The notes: a model not told the origin generated them from the sequence alone. A stretch of 64,000 bases of DNA from Streptomyces sp. ASQP_92 (GCF_025399895.1 NZ_JAODUA010000005.1:186001-250000), one strand, 5' to 3'. Positions 8,169-16,926 are shown, numbered from the stretch's first letter. Made by a program: numbers and translations.

Positions 8169-8435
8169 ATGGATCACATATACGACGGCGGGCCGGTCGG
8201 CGGGCACATCTACAACGGCATGCCCGCGGCCCTGCTCGGCGCCGAGGGCTGGCACAAGCCGTGGAGCGGCGGTAACGGCGGCAACTGCTTCGAGGCCATG
8301 AAGCTGGCCGACGGCCGGGTCGCGGTGCGCCAGTCGGCCGATCCCGAAGGCCCCGCGCTGATCTACACCCCCGGAGAGATCGCCGCCTTCATCCAGGGCG
8401 CGAAGTCCGGACAGGCCGACTTCCTCCTGACGTGA
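8169..8435 (+). CDS. DUF397 small regulatory partner protein
   Basis: An 88-residue protein with the DUF397 features: WHKPWSGGNGGNCFEAMKLADGRVAVRQS followed by DPEGPALIYTPGEIAAFIQGAKSGQAD. The ATG immediately abuts the TGA of the XRE-DUF5753 gene. Family knowledge says DUF397 proteins antagonise or modulate the neighbouring XRE regulator, as in whiJ-like and toxin-antitoxin-like pairs; that role here is inference. The N-terminal region (YDGGPVGGHIYNGMPAAL) is longer and more glycine-rich than in the shortest family members. Confidence 0.9.
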   Translation: MDHIYDGGPVGGHIYNGMPAALLGAEGWHKPWSGGNGGNCFEAMKLADGRVAVRQSADPEGPALIYTPGEIAAFIQGAKSGQADFLLT

Positions 8436-8562
8436 CCCGTCCGCCGGCCCGCCCCCGCGGCCGATCCACCCGTTGAACCGCGCCGCCGCGGCGCCCTTCG
8501 CAGTTCCTCAACCGCCGTGATTCTTCCACCTGTTCACTGACCTTCATCCCCATGGAGCGCAC

Positions 8563-9369
8563 ATGACCGGGCAAGACCGCACCGCCGTGACGATCGACAC
8601 GAGCAAGCCCCATCCGGCCCGGGTGTACGACTGGTTCCTCGGCGGCAAGGACAACTACCCGGTCGACGAGGCGCTCGCCGAGCAGTTGCTCGCGCTCGAC
8701 TCGCGCGGCCGCGACATCGCCCGCGTCAACCGGGCCTTCATGCACCGTGCCACGCGCTGGCTCGCTGAGCAGGGCGTACGCCAGTTCCTGGACATCGGCA
8801 CCGGCATCCCCACCGAGCCCAACCTCCACCAGGTCGCCCAGCGCACCGCCCCCGACGCCCGCATCGTGTACGCGGACAACGACCCGATCGTGCTGCGGCA
8901 CGCGGAGGCCCTGCTGCGCTCCACCCCCGAGGGCGTCACCGAGTACATCCAGGCCGATGTCCGCGAACCCGAGCGCATCCTCGAACTCGCCCACACCACG
9001 CTCGACTTCGACCGTCCGATCGCGCTCTCCCTCATCGCGCTGACCCACTTCATCGGTGACGACGACGATGTGTACGGGATCGTCGACCGCCTCCTCGACG
9101 TCCTCGCCCCGGGCAGCTATCTGGTCCTTTCGCAGATCACCGGCGACTTCGACCCGGAGAGCGCCGCCCGCGCGGTGGAGCTCTACAAGAGCGGCGGCGT
9201 CACCCTGCGTCCGCGCACCAAGGCCGAGGTCACCCGGTTCTTCCACGGCCGTGAACTCGCCGAACCGGGTGTGGGCCTCGCCGCCGCCTGGCAGCCCGAA
9301 CTCGGCGAGAGCGCGGCCGAGGGCGACGCCACCATTCCCGTGTACGCGGGCGTGGCCCGCAAGGTGTGA
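8563..9369 (+). CDS. SAM-dependent methyltransferase, Methyltransf_19/DUF574 family
   Basis: A 268-residue protein carrying the family signature: TSKPHPARVYDWFLGGKDNYPVDE at residues 9-32, FLDIGTGIPTEPNLHQVAQ near 75 (SAM-binding loop), YADNDPIVL near 104, and ALTHFIGDDDD near 162. This family is abundant in Streptomyces and its substrates are unknown. ATG 8563 follows ATGGAGCGCAC (GGAG at 7 bases). It follows the DUF397 gene after 127 bp and may belong to the same regulatory neighbourhood. No sign of truncation. Confidence 0.88.
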   Translation: MTGQDRTAVTIDTSKPHPARVYDWFLGGKDNYPVDEALAEQLLALDSRGRDIARVNRAFMHRATRWLAEQGVRQFLDIGTGIPTEPNLHQVAQRTAPDARIVYADNDPIVLRHAEALLRSTPEGVTEYIQADVREPERILELAHTTLDFDRPIALSLIALTHFIGDDDDVYGIVDRLLDVLAPGSYLVLSQITGDFDPESAARAVELYKSGGVTLRPRTKAEVTRFFHGRELAEPGVGLAAAWQPELGESAAEGDATIPVYAGVARKV

Positions 9370-9437
9370 GGCCCCGGGCGCGGCCCCGGCCGGCCGTGCC
9401 CGCCCGCCGGCGCCACTCCTCCCGGGCCGTTGTGCCC

Positions 9438-11246
9438 TCAGCCGACGTCGAACGCGTTCGGCAGGCCGAGCCGCAGGCGCAGCCGGTCGGTGTTCTTGAG
9501 GAAGTCCAGCTCCGGGGCGCTGTACAGCGGCGTCACCGTACAGCGGGGCGCGCTCGAACCCACCCGGTCCATCAGGGCGTTGGCGGCGAGCCGGCCGGAG
9601 GTGTTGGCCCCCTCCATGGTGGCCAGGTCGATGGGGACGGCCACGTAGTCACCGGCGAGGTAGAAGTTGGGGATCCTCGTCGCGGCCGAGGGGCGGTTGT
9701 GGAAGGTGCCCGTGGGGTGGATCAGCAGCTCGTCCTCGTTGCGCGGGTCGGGCGTTCCGATGCCGGAGACGCCCGGGTCGAGGAACCACGAGTGCAGCTT
9801 GGAGTCGCTGAGAGCGGTCTTGCCGGTGTCGTTGAGCGCGGCTTTGAGCTGCGCCCACACCTCGCGCGCGACCTCCTCGCGGGTGCACTGCTTGGCCGTC
9901 TTCCCGTACAGGATCCCGGGCTTGTCCCACTCGGAGATGTCGACCGAGAGGCAGTCGACCACCGAACCGTCGCCGTAATCGGCCGCGAAGGGGTGCAGCG
10001 GCCAGTGCTCGGCCTGGGCGATGGCGGTGAGCGACCACGGCGAGTCGATGCAGTCGAGGTGGCCGTGCACCAGACCCGGCCGTTCGGTCAGATAGAACTG
10101 AATGCCCGTCATCCAGTCCGTGCGCAGGTGGTCGCAGCGCGCCAACTGCGGGTCGGCGGCGCGCATCGCCGCACTCCAGGTGGCCCGCGCGTGCTCCACG
10201 GGCAGCGCCGACACATAGTGATCGGCGGTGATCGTCCGGATGGCGCCGGTGCCGTCCTCGGCCTGAACACCCGTCACCAGGCCGCCCGCGCACGTCACTT
10301 CGCGTACGGTCCAGCCCACCTTGAACTCAACGCCCAGGGAACGGAGTTGAGCAACCCAGGGGTCGATCCACGCCTCGTTGGTCGGCGCGTTGAGGATCCG
10401 GTCGAGTGGCCCGTCGGCGCCCCGGCCCAGGGCGTTGAACACGAAGGCTTCGAGCAGGGTGCCCACCGTGCGGGTGCTGGCCTCCTCCGCCTTCGTCGCC
10501 ACGATGTTGCGGGTCACGCCGACGGCGAGGATGCGCTGGTAGTCGTAACTCATCCGCGCGGCCCGGGTGAACGTCCACCACGGGACGGACTCCCACTGGC
10601 CGTCGCGGCGCTCCTGGCAGCTCGTGAGGAAGACCGCGAGGCGGTCCACGAAGTAGGCGATCTCGCGGGCGGGCAACCGCTGGAAGGTGCCCAGCACCCC
10701 GGTCAGGGCCCGGCGGATGTCGTCGAGAGTGAGCGGCTGGGGCGTGCCCGCGCCCGGCATCGGAAGCCGCAGGTCCTCCTGGCCGGTCCGCGCGAACATC
10801 ATCTCCCTGGGCGCCACCAGGTTGTCCCAGACGCCGTGCGCGTTGCCGGGGAACGGGATGCGCCGCATCGTGTCCGGCAGGTTGTGGTAGATGCCGGGGA
10901 TGAAGCGGAAGCCGTGCTCGGCGGGCAGCGGCTTGCGTCCGCCCCTGGCGCTGTCGGGTACGTCCATGGAGCGGGCCTTGCCGCCGAGCGCCCGGCGCTC
11001 GAAGAGGGTGACCTTGAACCCCCGCTCGGCCAGCTCGTGTGCCGCCGTGAGCCCGGCGACGCCGCCACCGAGCACGGCGACGCTCTGGCCGGGCCCGCCG
11101 GTGCCGCCCGTGGTACTTGCCGTGGTGCCTGCCGTGATGGGGGAGGCCGCCGAGGCGGGTTGCGCCTCCACTCCCAGGGCGGCCGCCGCGCCCACCGCTG
11201 CCGTACCCGCGACAAAAGTCCGTCTCGTACTGCCCGTGCGCGCCAC
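9438..11246 (-). CDS. TAT-exported FAD-dependent oxidoreductase, amine-oxidase/desaturase superfamily
   Basis: A 602-residue protein with a twin-arginine signal (TRRTFVAGTAAVGAAAALG, cleavage near PASA at about 33). The FAD dinucleotide-binding fold follows (VAVLGGGVAGLTAAHELAERG, about 60-80, and LFERRALGGKARS). The C-terminal FAD motif is FYLAGDYVAVPIDLATMEGANTSGRLAANAL. The layout matches phytoene/zeta-carotene desaturase and hydroxysqualene dehydroxylase (HpnE)-like enzymes, but the substrate is unknown. Export of a folded flavoprotein by Tat is unusual for the carotenoid members. The upstream region carries a TTACC-GGT-GGTAA repeat 12 bases before the start, shared with the next gene upstream. 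Confidence 0.82.
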   Translation of the reverse strand: MARTGSTRRTFVAGTAAVGAAAALGVEAQPASAASPITAGTTASTTGGTGGPGQSVAVLGGGVAGLTAAHELAERGFKVTLFERRALGGKARSMDVPDSARGGRKPLPAEHGFRFIPGIYHNLPDTMRRIPFPGNAHGVWDNLVAPREMMFARTGQEDLRLPMPGAGTPQPLTLDDIRRALTGVLGTFQRLPAREIAYFVDRLAVFLTSCQERRDGQWESVPWWTFTRAARMSYDYQRILAVGVTRNIVATKAEEASTRTVGTLLEAFVFNALGRGADGPLDRILNAPTNEAWIDPWVAQLRSLGVEFKVGWTVREVTCAGGLVTGVQAEDGTGAIRTITADHYVSALPVEHARATWSAAMRAADPQLARCDHLRTDWMTGIQFYLTERPGLVHGHLDCIDSPWSLTAIAQAEHWPLHPFAADYGDGSVVDCLSVDISEWDKPGILYGKTAKQCTREEVAREVWAQLKAALNDTGKTALSDSKLHSWFLDPGVSGIGTPDPRNEDELLIHPTGTFHNRPSAATRIPNFYLAGDYVAVPIDLATMEGANTSGRLAANALMDRVGSSAPRCTVTPLYSAPELDFLKNTDRLRLRLGLPNAFDVG

Positions 11247-11256
11247 AGTGCTCCCT

Positions 11257-11271
11257 ATTACCGGTGGTAAC
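11257..11271. promoter_or_regulatory. Operator-like inverted repeat upstream of the FAD oxidoreductase
   Basis: TTACC-GGT-GGTAA (11258-11270) is a perfect 5-3-5 inverted repeat only about 12 bases upstream of the minus-strand start at 11246. Read on the minus strand, GTTACCACCGGTAAT matches 11 of 15 positions of the element at 12083-12097 upstream of the neighbouring secreted-protein gene. A common regulator is suggested. Confidence 0.45.
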
Positions 11272-11346
11272 GGTCACGTCCGGCGCAGGAGCATACGGTC
11301 GACCCGTCGATCCCGGAAGACGGATCGGGCATCGGGCCCACGGCGA

Positions 11347-12006
11347 TTACGAGACGAATTCCTCATCCCCGTAACGGACTTCGGCCTTGCGCCAGTCGAC
11401 ACCCAGGGACTGCGTGAACTCGCGCGCCAGGGGCAGGTCGCCGAGCGGGGCGACCAGGATGAGGCGCCCGTCGCGGGTGACCGAGCCGCCGCCCAGCTCC
11501 TCGCGCGCCTCGGGGTCCGCCACCAGGGTGTCGTGCAGCGCCCGCGCCGACACCCCGGCGGCCCGGATCTCCACCGCGTCGACCTCGCGTGAGGTGCGCG
11601 GCAGGCAGCGGAAGGTCAGCACCGACTCCTGGTGGTACCGCTTGGCGACGACCCCGGCGATGTGGCGCAGCCCGTCGCGATTGACCTCGGAGACGTCGAA
11701 CACGCGCGAGCGCTCATACGTCGCCCGCTTCAACTCGCCCGACCAGAACACCCCGTCGAGCAGCGTCGAGGCCCCGGGCCGTGCGCCGTTGGCGTGGATG
11801 ATCTTGCGTACGTCGTGGCCGAAGCGCTGGAGGCGGTCCCTGAGCCGCGGGTCGGCGGGGTCGGTGATGATCGCCGTGTTGGCCGTGGCGAAGAGCTCCG
11901 CCGTCGGGCAGCGGGGCGCCGCGACGGCCGCCTGCGCGGTGCCGGCACCTCCCGTCCCCAGCACCAGAACCCCGACCGCGACCAGTGCCCGCACCCTTTG
12001 CCTCAT
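11347..12006 (-). CDS. Secreted protein of unknown function
   Basis: A 219-residue protein with a clear Sec signal peptide (MRQRVRALVAVGVLVLGTGGAGTAQA). The mature part begins AVAAPRCPTAELFATANTAI and has no enzyme motif I recognise. It contains TLLDGVFWSGELKRATYERSRVFDVSEV and RYHQESVLTFRCLP, and ends RKAEVRYGDEEFVS. Two cysteines could form a disulphide. It is encoded upstream of the exported FAD oxidoreductase on the same strand (100-bp gap), and both have a related inverted repeat in their upstream regions, so a joint extracytoplasmic role is possible. Function unknown. Confidence 0.75.
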   Translation of the reverse strand: MRQRVRALVAVGVLVLGTGGAGTAQAAVAAPRCPTAELFATANTAIITDPADPRLRDRLQRFGHDVRKIIHANGARPGASTLLDGVFWSGELKRATYERSRVFDVSEVNRDGLRHIAGVVAKRYHQESVLTFRCLPRTSREVDAVEIRAAGVSARALHDTLVADPEAREELGGGSVTRDGRLILVAPLGDLPLAREFTQSLGVDWRKAEVRYGDEEFVS

Positions 12007-12082
12007 GCCTCAACTCCCTTGTCGGTGGGCCGCTTTGCCGCGTCACGGCACATGTGGATCACCGTAGGGGGCGTGACACATG

Positions 12083-12097
12083 GTTAACGACGGTAAC
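12083..12097. promoter_or_regulatory. Second copy of the GTTACC-type operator-like element
   Basis: On the minus strand GTTACCGTCGTTAAC, 77 bases upstream of the secreted-protein start at 12006. It shares GTTACC, CG and TAA positions with the element at 11257-11271. Found by eye; the regulator is unknown. Confidence 0.4.
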
Positions 12098-12140
12098 TCC
12101 ACGTATGGCCGATAGTGGATGGTGGGGGCGTCCGTGCGGC

Positions 12141-12178
12141 GGGGGTGCGCCCCGGGGGGAGCCGCCGGGCGCACCCCC
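12141..12178 (-). terminator. Strong GC hairpin downstream of the GPP34 gene
   Basis: A perfect 12-bp stem GGGGGTGCGCCC (12141-12152) with GGGCGCACCCCC (12167-12178) and a 14-base loop. It lies 45 bases past the minus-strand stop at 12223 and has no T-tract, which is common for Streptomyces terminators. Confidence 0.65.
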
Positions 12179-12222
12179 GGGAGTGTCCAGGCAATGGCGC
12201 CGGGCGTATGCGTACCTGACGG

Positions 12223-12837
12223 TCACTGCCCTCGCCAGATGTTGTCGAAGGCCGCGTTCTCGATGGCGCGGCGCTGCCGCACGGCCACCAGTTCCGTCAC
12301 CGCGTCGTCGACGGCCGTCACCACGGTCACGACGGTGTCACCGGCGCGGCCCGCGAGGTCCTCCACCGGCTCGTCGCGCAGCCGGGCGGCGAGCGCGAGA
12401 GCGGCGAGGACGGGTTCGCCGGAGGCCCAGCGTTCCACCGCCGCACGCCGGTCCGGCGAGTCGGCGACCGCCTTGCGTTCGGTACGCAGGGGGAGCCAGT
12501 GCCGGTGCTGCGGGGTCACGCCGCCGTCCGCCTCCAGAGCGGCGAGATGGGCCGCGTACAGGCCGCGGCCCCGGCGCCACAGCCAGTCCTCCACGGACTC
12601 GTACGGTTCCTGTCGCGACAGGGCCGCCGCGGCCTCGGTCAACTGCCGGTCCGCCAGGTCGAGCGGTGCCGTCGGCGCGGGCACGATGCGATCGCCCTCC
12701 AGGGTGAGGACGAAGGCGTCGGCGAGGTCGAGGAGCTCGGCCCCGGCCAGCGCCAGCGAGAGCTCGCCCTGCTGGACGGAGTGGTCGGCGGTGGTGACGT
12801 CCATGCTGACGATCAGCAGGTCTCGTGCTGTGGTCAT
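12223..12837 (-). CDS. GOLPH3/VPS74 (GPP34) family protein
   Basis: A 204-residue protein beginning MTTARDLLIVSMD, with family features GELSLALAGAELLDLADAF at residues 21-39 and later ALAARLRDEPVEDLAG. Bacterial GPP34 proteins are common in Streptomyces; the eukaryotic members bind phosphatidylinositol-4-phosphate, but the bacterial function is not established. The ATG at 12837 has AGGGAA about 6 bases upstream and matches the usual start; a longer upstream extension in frame is low-complexity and rejected. It is followed by a strong GC hairpin. Confidence 0.85.
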   Translation of the reverse strand: MTTARDLLIVSMDVTTADHSVQQGELSLALAGAELLDLADAFVLTLEGDRIVPAPTAPLDLADRQLTEAAAALSRQEPYESVEDWLWRRGRGLYAAHLAALEADGGVTPQHRHWLPLRTERKAVADSPDRRAAVERWASGEPVLAALALAARLRDEPVEDLAGRAGDTVVTVVTAVDDAVTELVAVRQRRAIENAAFDNIWRGQ

Positions 12838-13068
12838 GACGGGTTCCCTGTCGAAGGCGTCGATGGGGCGGGTGCGTGCTGCGGGCGCTCGGGGTGCTCG
12901 ATGGGAAGCGAGGGGGTACGCGCGGGGCACCGTGGCATGCGGGCATCCTAAGGAGGCCGTGAGGCCGGAGGCAGGGGGCGCTCCGAGGGGCACCCCGCCA
13001 CACCCGCCCCGCGAGCGCGGGTGCCACCCGCGAGCCGTCCGGTCCGTCGGCTGTGGTCAGATGAAGCC

Positions 13069-13500
13069 ATGTCGTCCCGTCGCACCAAGCGCCCCGCACG
13101 CCCGGCGCGCCCGGCCCCTCCGAAGGCCTGTCCCTGTGGGCTGCCCGCCCCGTACGCCGAGTGCTGTGGCCGCTACCACTCCGGTGCGGCCGCCGCTCCG
13201 ACCGCCGAGGCGCTCATGCGTTCGCGGTTCAGTGCCTTCGCGGTGCAGGACGGGCCGTATCTGCTGCGCACCTGGCACCCGGACACCCGGCCCACCGAGC
13301 TGGACCTGGACCCCGGGATGCGCTGGACCCGCCTGGAGATCCTGGACACGGCCGACGGCAGCGCCTTCCACACCACCGGCACGGTCACCTTCCGCGCGCA
13401 CTACACCCACGAAGGGGAGGCCGGTTCGCTGCACGAGCAGAGCCGCTTCTCGCGGGTCGCGGGTGCCTGGGTCTACCTCGACGCGGTGTTCACGGACTGA
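13069..13500 (+). CDS. YchJ/UPF0225 family SEC-C motif protein
   Basis: A 143-residue protein with a cysteine-rich SEC-C metal-binding motif at the N-terminus (CPCGLPAPYAECCGRYH, residues 20-36) followed by the conserved EALMRSRFSAFAVQDGPYLLRTWHP and the NTF2-like C-terminal half ending GAWVYLDAVFTD. This is the architecture of the YchJ family, small proteins of unknown function that bind zinc through SEC-C. The start is ATG 13069 after a basic stretch. It converges with the drug-exporter gene. Confidence 0.88.
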   Translation: MSSRRTKRPARPARPAPPKACPCGLPAPYAECCGRYHSGAAAAPTAEALMRSRFSAFAVQDGPYLLRTWHPDTRPTELDLDPGMRWTRLEILDTADGSAFHTTGTVTFRAHYTHEGEAGSLHEQSRFSRVAGAWVYLDAVFTD

Positions 13501-13583
13501 CCGGCCGGGCCGGGGCCCAAGCGCGGTGCGGGGCGTAAGTACCCGCTAGGGCAAGGGAGTTGGCAAGTGCGCGTGCCGCGCGC

Positions 13584-15668
13584 TCAGGACGGCGCCGCCG
13601 CACCCGCCGCCGCACCCGCCTTCGCACGGGCCGAGGGCAGTCCGTTCGCCAGGTCCTCGGCCATCAGGCGCTTGGCGATGGTGTCGGCGGCGGCGCGCAG
13701 TTCCGCGCTGCGGGGGCGGCCGCGGTCCTTCTCCAGTTGTTCGTTCAGCCAGGACGACCACGAGTGGGTGATGGCCTCGACCTCGCGCTCCCCGGCCGGG
13801 GTGTGCGAGAAGTAGCTGCCCTCGCGGCTGAGGAAGCCCTCCTCGACCATCCGCTGGAACACCGGCACGAGTACCTCGGGCGGCACCTGGCGGCGGGACG
13901 CGATCAGGCCGAGGCTCGCGTGGCCGACCATCCGCGTGTACTGCTCGACCTGCATGACCGCCCAGGCGCCGGCCACGTCGAGCCGGCTGTCGGACGCCGC
14001 CACGATGCGCCGGGCGGTGTTCATGTCGGCGCCGCGCACGATCTTGCCGACGGCGAGTTCGAGCACCTTGGCCGAGTCGCCCGTCGTCGGCTGGGCGAAG
14101 CCCTCACCCATGTCGGTGGAGGAGGAGCGCGCGCTGTCGCGCAGTTCGACCTGTTTGAGGAAGAGCGCGACGACGAAGCCCATGGCGGCGACCGGCACCG
14201 TCCACAGGAAGACGGTGTGGAGGCTGTCGGCGTACGCCTGCACGAGCGGTGCGGCCGTGGCGGGCGGCAGTTGGTGCAGCCCCGCCGGGGACTGGGCGGC
14301 GCCCGCGATGCGGGCCGGGTCCCCACCGCCGATCCGCGCGGCCGCCGCCACCCCGTCCTGGAGATTGGTCTTGAGGGTGTTGGCGTAGATGGTGCCGAAG
14401 ACGGCGGTGCCGAACGAGCTGCCGAGCGTACGGAAGAAGGTGACACCCGAGGTCGCCGTGCCCAGATCCGCGTAGTCGACGGTGTTCTGCACGGCGATGG
14501 TGAGCACCTGCATGCACAGGCCGATGCCGAGTCCGAGCACGAACATGTAGAGCGATTCGAGCCAGGCGCCGACATCCGGGCCCATCAGCGACAGCAGATA
14601 CAGGCCCACGCCCATGACGAGGGCGCCGACGATGGGGAAGATCCGGTACTGGCCAGTCCTGCTCACCACGTTGCCGCTGAAGATCGACGCGATGAGCAGG
14701 CCGATCACCATCGGCAGGGTGCGCACCCCGGAGACGGTCGCCGAGTCGCCGTCGACGTACTGGAGATAGGTCGGCAGGAACGTCATCGCGCCGAGCATCG
14801 CGAAGCCCACGATGAAGCTGAGCACCGAGCACACCGTGAAGACGGGGTTGCGGAACAGCCGCATCGGCAGCATCGGCTGGACGGCCCGGGTCTCCACCCA
14901 GCAGAACAGGGCGAGCGCGGCGAGGCCGCCCGCGAACAGCGCGATGATCGTCGCCGAGCCCCAGGCGTACTCGTTGCCGCCCCAACTGGTGCCCAGGATC
15001 AGGGCGCTGGCCCCGACCGCGACCAGGCCGATGCCCAGGTAGTCGATGACGGGCTTGGCGACCGAGCGGACCGAGGGGATGTTCCGGGCGGCCGCGATCA
15101 CGACGAGGACGGCGATGGGCACGTTCACATAGAACGCCCAGCGCCAGCTCAGATGGTCGGTGAACAGGCCGCCGAGCAGCGGACCGATGACGGTCGAGAC
15201 GCCGAACACGGCGCCGATCGCGCCCTGGTACTTGCCGCGGTCGCGCAGCGGGATCACATCGGCGATCAACGCCATCGCGGTCACCATCAGGCCGCCCGCG
15301 CCGATGCCCTGGAGGGCCCGCCAGGCGATGAGGAGCGACATGTTCGTCGCGAGGCCGCACAGGAACGAGCCCGTGATGAAGGTGACCGCGGAGACCTGGA
15401 AGACGACCTTGCGGCCGAACAGGTCGCCGAACTTGCCGACCAGCGCGGTCGCCACGGTCTCCGCGAGCAGGTAGGAGGTGACCACCCAGGACATGTGGGC
15501 GGCGCCGCCGAGGTCCGCGACGATCGTGGGCAGGGCCGTGCCCACGATCGTCTGGTCGAGTGCCGCCAGCAGCATGCCGAGCATGATCGTGCCGAACACG
15601 ATGTTCCGCTGCCGCACATCGAGCACGGGCGGCGCGGACACGGGTGCTGTATCGCTGGCGGTGGTCAC
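13584..15668 (-). CDS. MFS multidrug exporter (DHA2, 14 TMS) with C-terminal soluble domain
   Basis: A 694-residue protein. Residues about 25-510 form a 14-helix DHA2 (EmrB/QacA) transporter with LLAALDQTIVGTALPTI in helix 1 and the motif A-like GKFGDLFGRKVVF, so it is expected to export drugs by proton antiport. Residues about 515-694 are an extra cytoplasmic region. It contains VQVEQYTRMVGH-like MQVEQYTRMVGHASL, PVFQRMVEEGFLSREGSYFSHTPAGEREVEAI and LNEQLEKDRGRPRSAELRAA, which reads like a winged-helix or helical sensor domain. That makes it about 180 residues longer than a standard DHA2 protein. The GTG start lies just upstream of helix 1. No TetR or MarR gene is adjacent, so the tail may supply regulation. 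Confidence 0.88.
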   Translation of the reverse strand: MTTASDTAPVSAPPVLDVRQRNIVFGTIMLGMLLAALDQTIVGTALPTIVADLGGAAHMSWVVTSYLLAETVATALVGKFGDLFGRKVVFQVSAVTFITGSFLCGLATNMSLLIAWRALQGIGAGGLMVTAMALIADVIPLRDRGKYQGAIGAVFGVSTVIGPLLGGLFTDHLSWRWAFYVNVPIAVLVVIAAARNIPSVRSVAKPVIDYLGIGLVAVGASALILGTSWGGNEYAWGSATIIALFAGGLAALALFCWVETRAVQPMLPMRLFRNPVFTVCSVLSFIVGFAMLGAMTFLPTYLQYVDGDSATVSGVRTLPMVIGLLIASIFSGNVVSRTGQYRIFPIVGALVMGVGLYLLSLMGPDVGAWLESLYMFVLGLGIGLCMQVLTIAVQNTVDYADLGTATSGVTFFRTLGSSFGTAVFGTIYANTLKTNLQDGVAAAARIGGGDPARIAGAAQSPAGLHQLPPATAAPLVQAYADSLHTVFLWTVPVAAMGFVVALFLKQVELRDSARSSSTDMGEGFAQPTTGDSAKVLELAVGKIVRGADMNTARRIVAASDSRLDVAGAWAVMQVEQYTRMVGHASLGLIASRRQVPPEVLVPVFQRMVEEGFLSREGSYFSHTPAGEREVEAITHSWSSWLNEQLEKDRGRPRSAELRAAADTIAKRLMAEDLANGLPSARAKAGAAAGAAAPS

Positions 15669-15743
15669 ACTGGCACCCTCACACCGCCCCAGGGGGCGCG
15701 CATGCCGTGTCGGCCGGGGGAGTGAGGAGGTCTCCCCGCGCCC

Positions 15744-16748
15744 TCAGGCGCCCAGCACCACGCCGGAGCCGACCGGCTCGGTGAGCGGCAGCACGGTCGG
15801 CGCTCCCGTGCGGTGGAGGCGGGGCAGCGCCGGTACGGAGGCCACGAACACCAGGGTGGTGAGAACGAACGGCCAGGTGAAGGAGTGCCCGCCGGACGGA
15901 GCGAACAGCGCGTCGAGGGCGGGCCCGAGCACCGTGGCCACCGCGGCCCCGACCACCGCGAAGCCGAGGCTCCACCGGTCGGCGGCGAGCAGCACCCCGC
16001 ACAGCGCCATCGCCACGAGCACGGCGTTGTAGCCCATCGTGCCGTCGACGATCCTGGGCGTCGGGGCGCCCAGCGCCCACGCGGTGACCAGCCCGACGGC
16101 GCTGCCGACGCAGGCCATCGCGCCCGCCGTCCGGCTGGCCACGAAGATGCCGACGAGGAAGATCGCGCCGACGTACCACTGGGGCACGAGGAAGATCTGC
16201 GCGATGTTCGCGAAGAACGCGCGCCCGATGTCGTCGAGCGCGAGCGCGACGGCGCCCCCGGCGGCCCGGATCGGTGCGGCCGTCGCGGGGCCGCCGTGCC
16301 ACACCCGCTCGAAGCGCGGCGCGGCGATCGTCATCGCGCTCGCCGTCAGGCAGAACGGCAGCGTCAGGGTGGGCAGCCCCCAGCCGCGCAGCAGCGTGGT
16401 GGCGGCGGCCGTGACGACGGTGACGACGGCGCAGCCGCCCGCCGCGAGGACCATCGTGGAGGGATGCCCGGGGCCGAGGAACACGGCGAAGCCGACCGCG
16501 ACGAGGCAGGCGTTGAACCCTTCGAGCCCGGCGGCCACCCGGCCCCGGTCCACGCCGAGCAACTGCGCGGTGCCGGTGCCGATCGCGGTGCCGACGAGCC
16601 CGTAGAGCCCGTACCGCCAGTCCGCGGTGAACAGGGCCACCGTGAAGATCAGGCCGGTCGGCGCGCTCGGCAGGAAGTGCACCTGCGCCTGGCCGCGCAG
16701 CACATGCACCGCGAACCGTCCCCCTCGTCCAGCGCGCGGCATCCGCAC
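15744..16748 (-). CDS. Urea transporter family protein
   Basis: A membrane protein of about 334 residues that matches the UT/SLC14 fold. It has internally repeated segments, with TGLIFTVALFTADWRYGLYGL and GLEGFNACLVAVGFAVFLGP in the first half and GYNAVLVAMALCGVLLA with PFVLTTLVF in the second. Members conduct urea passively across the cytoplasmic membrane. GTG 16748 was chosen because GGAG lies about 6 bases upstream; ATG 16742 is also possible. It follows the M1 peptidase gene on the same strand after 209 bp, so it might be read with the NRPS-peptidase pair or separately. No urease genes are in the window. Confidence 0.82.
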   Translation of the reverse strand: MRMPRAGRGGRFAVHVLRGQAQVHFLPSAPTGLIFTVALFTADWRYGLYGLVGTAIGTGTAQLLGVDRGRVAAGLEGFNACLVAVGFAVFLGPGHPSTMVLAAGGCAVVTVVTAAATTLLRGWGLPTLTLPFCLTASAMTIAAPRFERVWHGGPATAAPIRAAGGAVALALDDIGRAFFANIAQIFLVPQWYVGAIFLVGIFVASRTAGAMACVGSAVGLVTAWALGAPTPRIVDGTMGYNAVLVAMALCGVLLAADRWSLGFAVVGAAVATVLGPALDALFAPSGGHSFTWPFVLTTLVFVASVPALPRLHRTGAPTVLPLTEPVGSGVVLGA

Positions 16749-16912
16749 CCGGCCCTCCCCCCCCAAGTCCTGTGACATCGGCCGGTAACAGCCAAGCGCA
16801 CAGTAAGGGGTGGCCCGGGGGACTCGGCAAGGGCCCCATGCCGGAGAAATGACGACATAGAACCGCATCGGGGGCGTGTGGTCGGAAAGGTTTGTATACG
16901 ACGACAGGGCGG

Positions 16913-16926
16913 TGAGAGCGCTCCCG
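16913..16926. promoter_or_regulatory. Intergenic TGAGAGCGCTCCCG palindrome
   Basis: Near-palindrome in the gap between the M1 peptidase stop (16958) and the urea-transporter start (16748). It belongs to the iterated GAGAGCGCTCTC family described in the findings and resembles LacI-family operators such as the CebR box (TGGGAGCGCTCCCA). One of the two clear non-coding copies, so it may act as an operator for the transporter gene. Confidence 0.45.

Noticed and set aside
9366..11270. Long plus-strand open frame (about 634 residues) opposite the FAD oxidoreductase
   Set aside because: Its product is a His/Arg/Gly-rich low-complexity string without domains. The minus strand holds a full-length flavoprotein with Tat signal and FAD motifs, so this is an antisense shadow of high-GC coding DNA.
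13560..15725. Plus-strand frame of about 721 residues opposite the MFS exporter
   Set aside because: Composition (His, Asp, Arg, Gly) is typical of an antisense shadow; the minus strand has 14 clear membrane helices.
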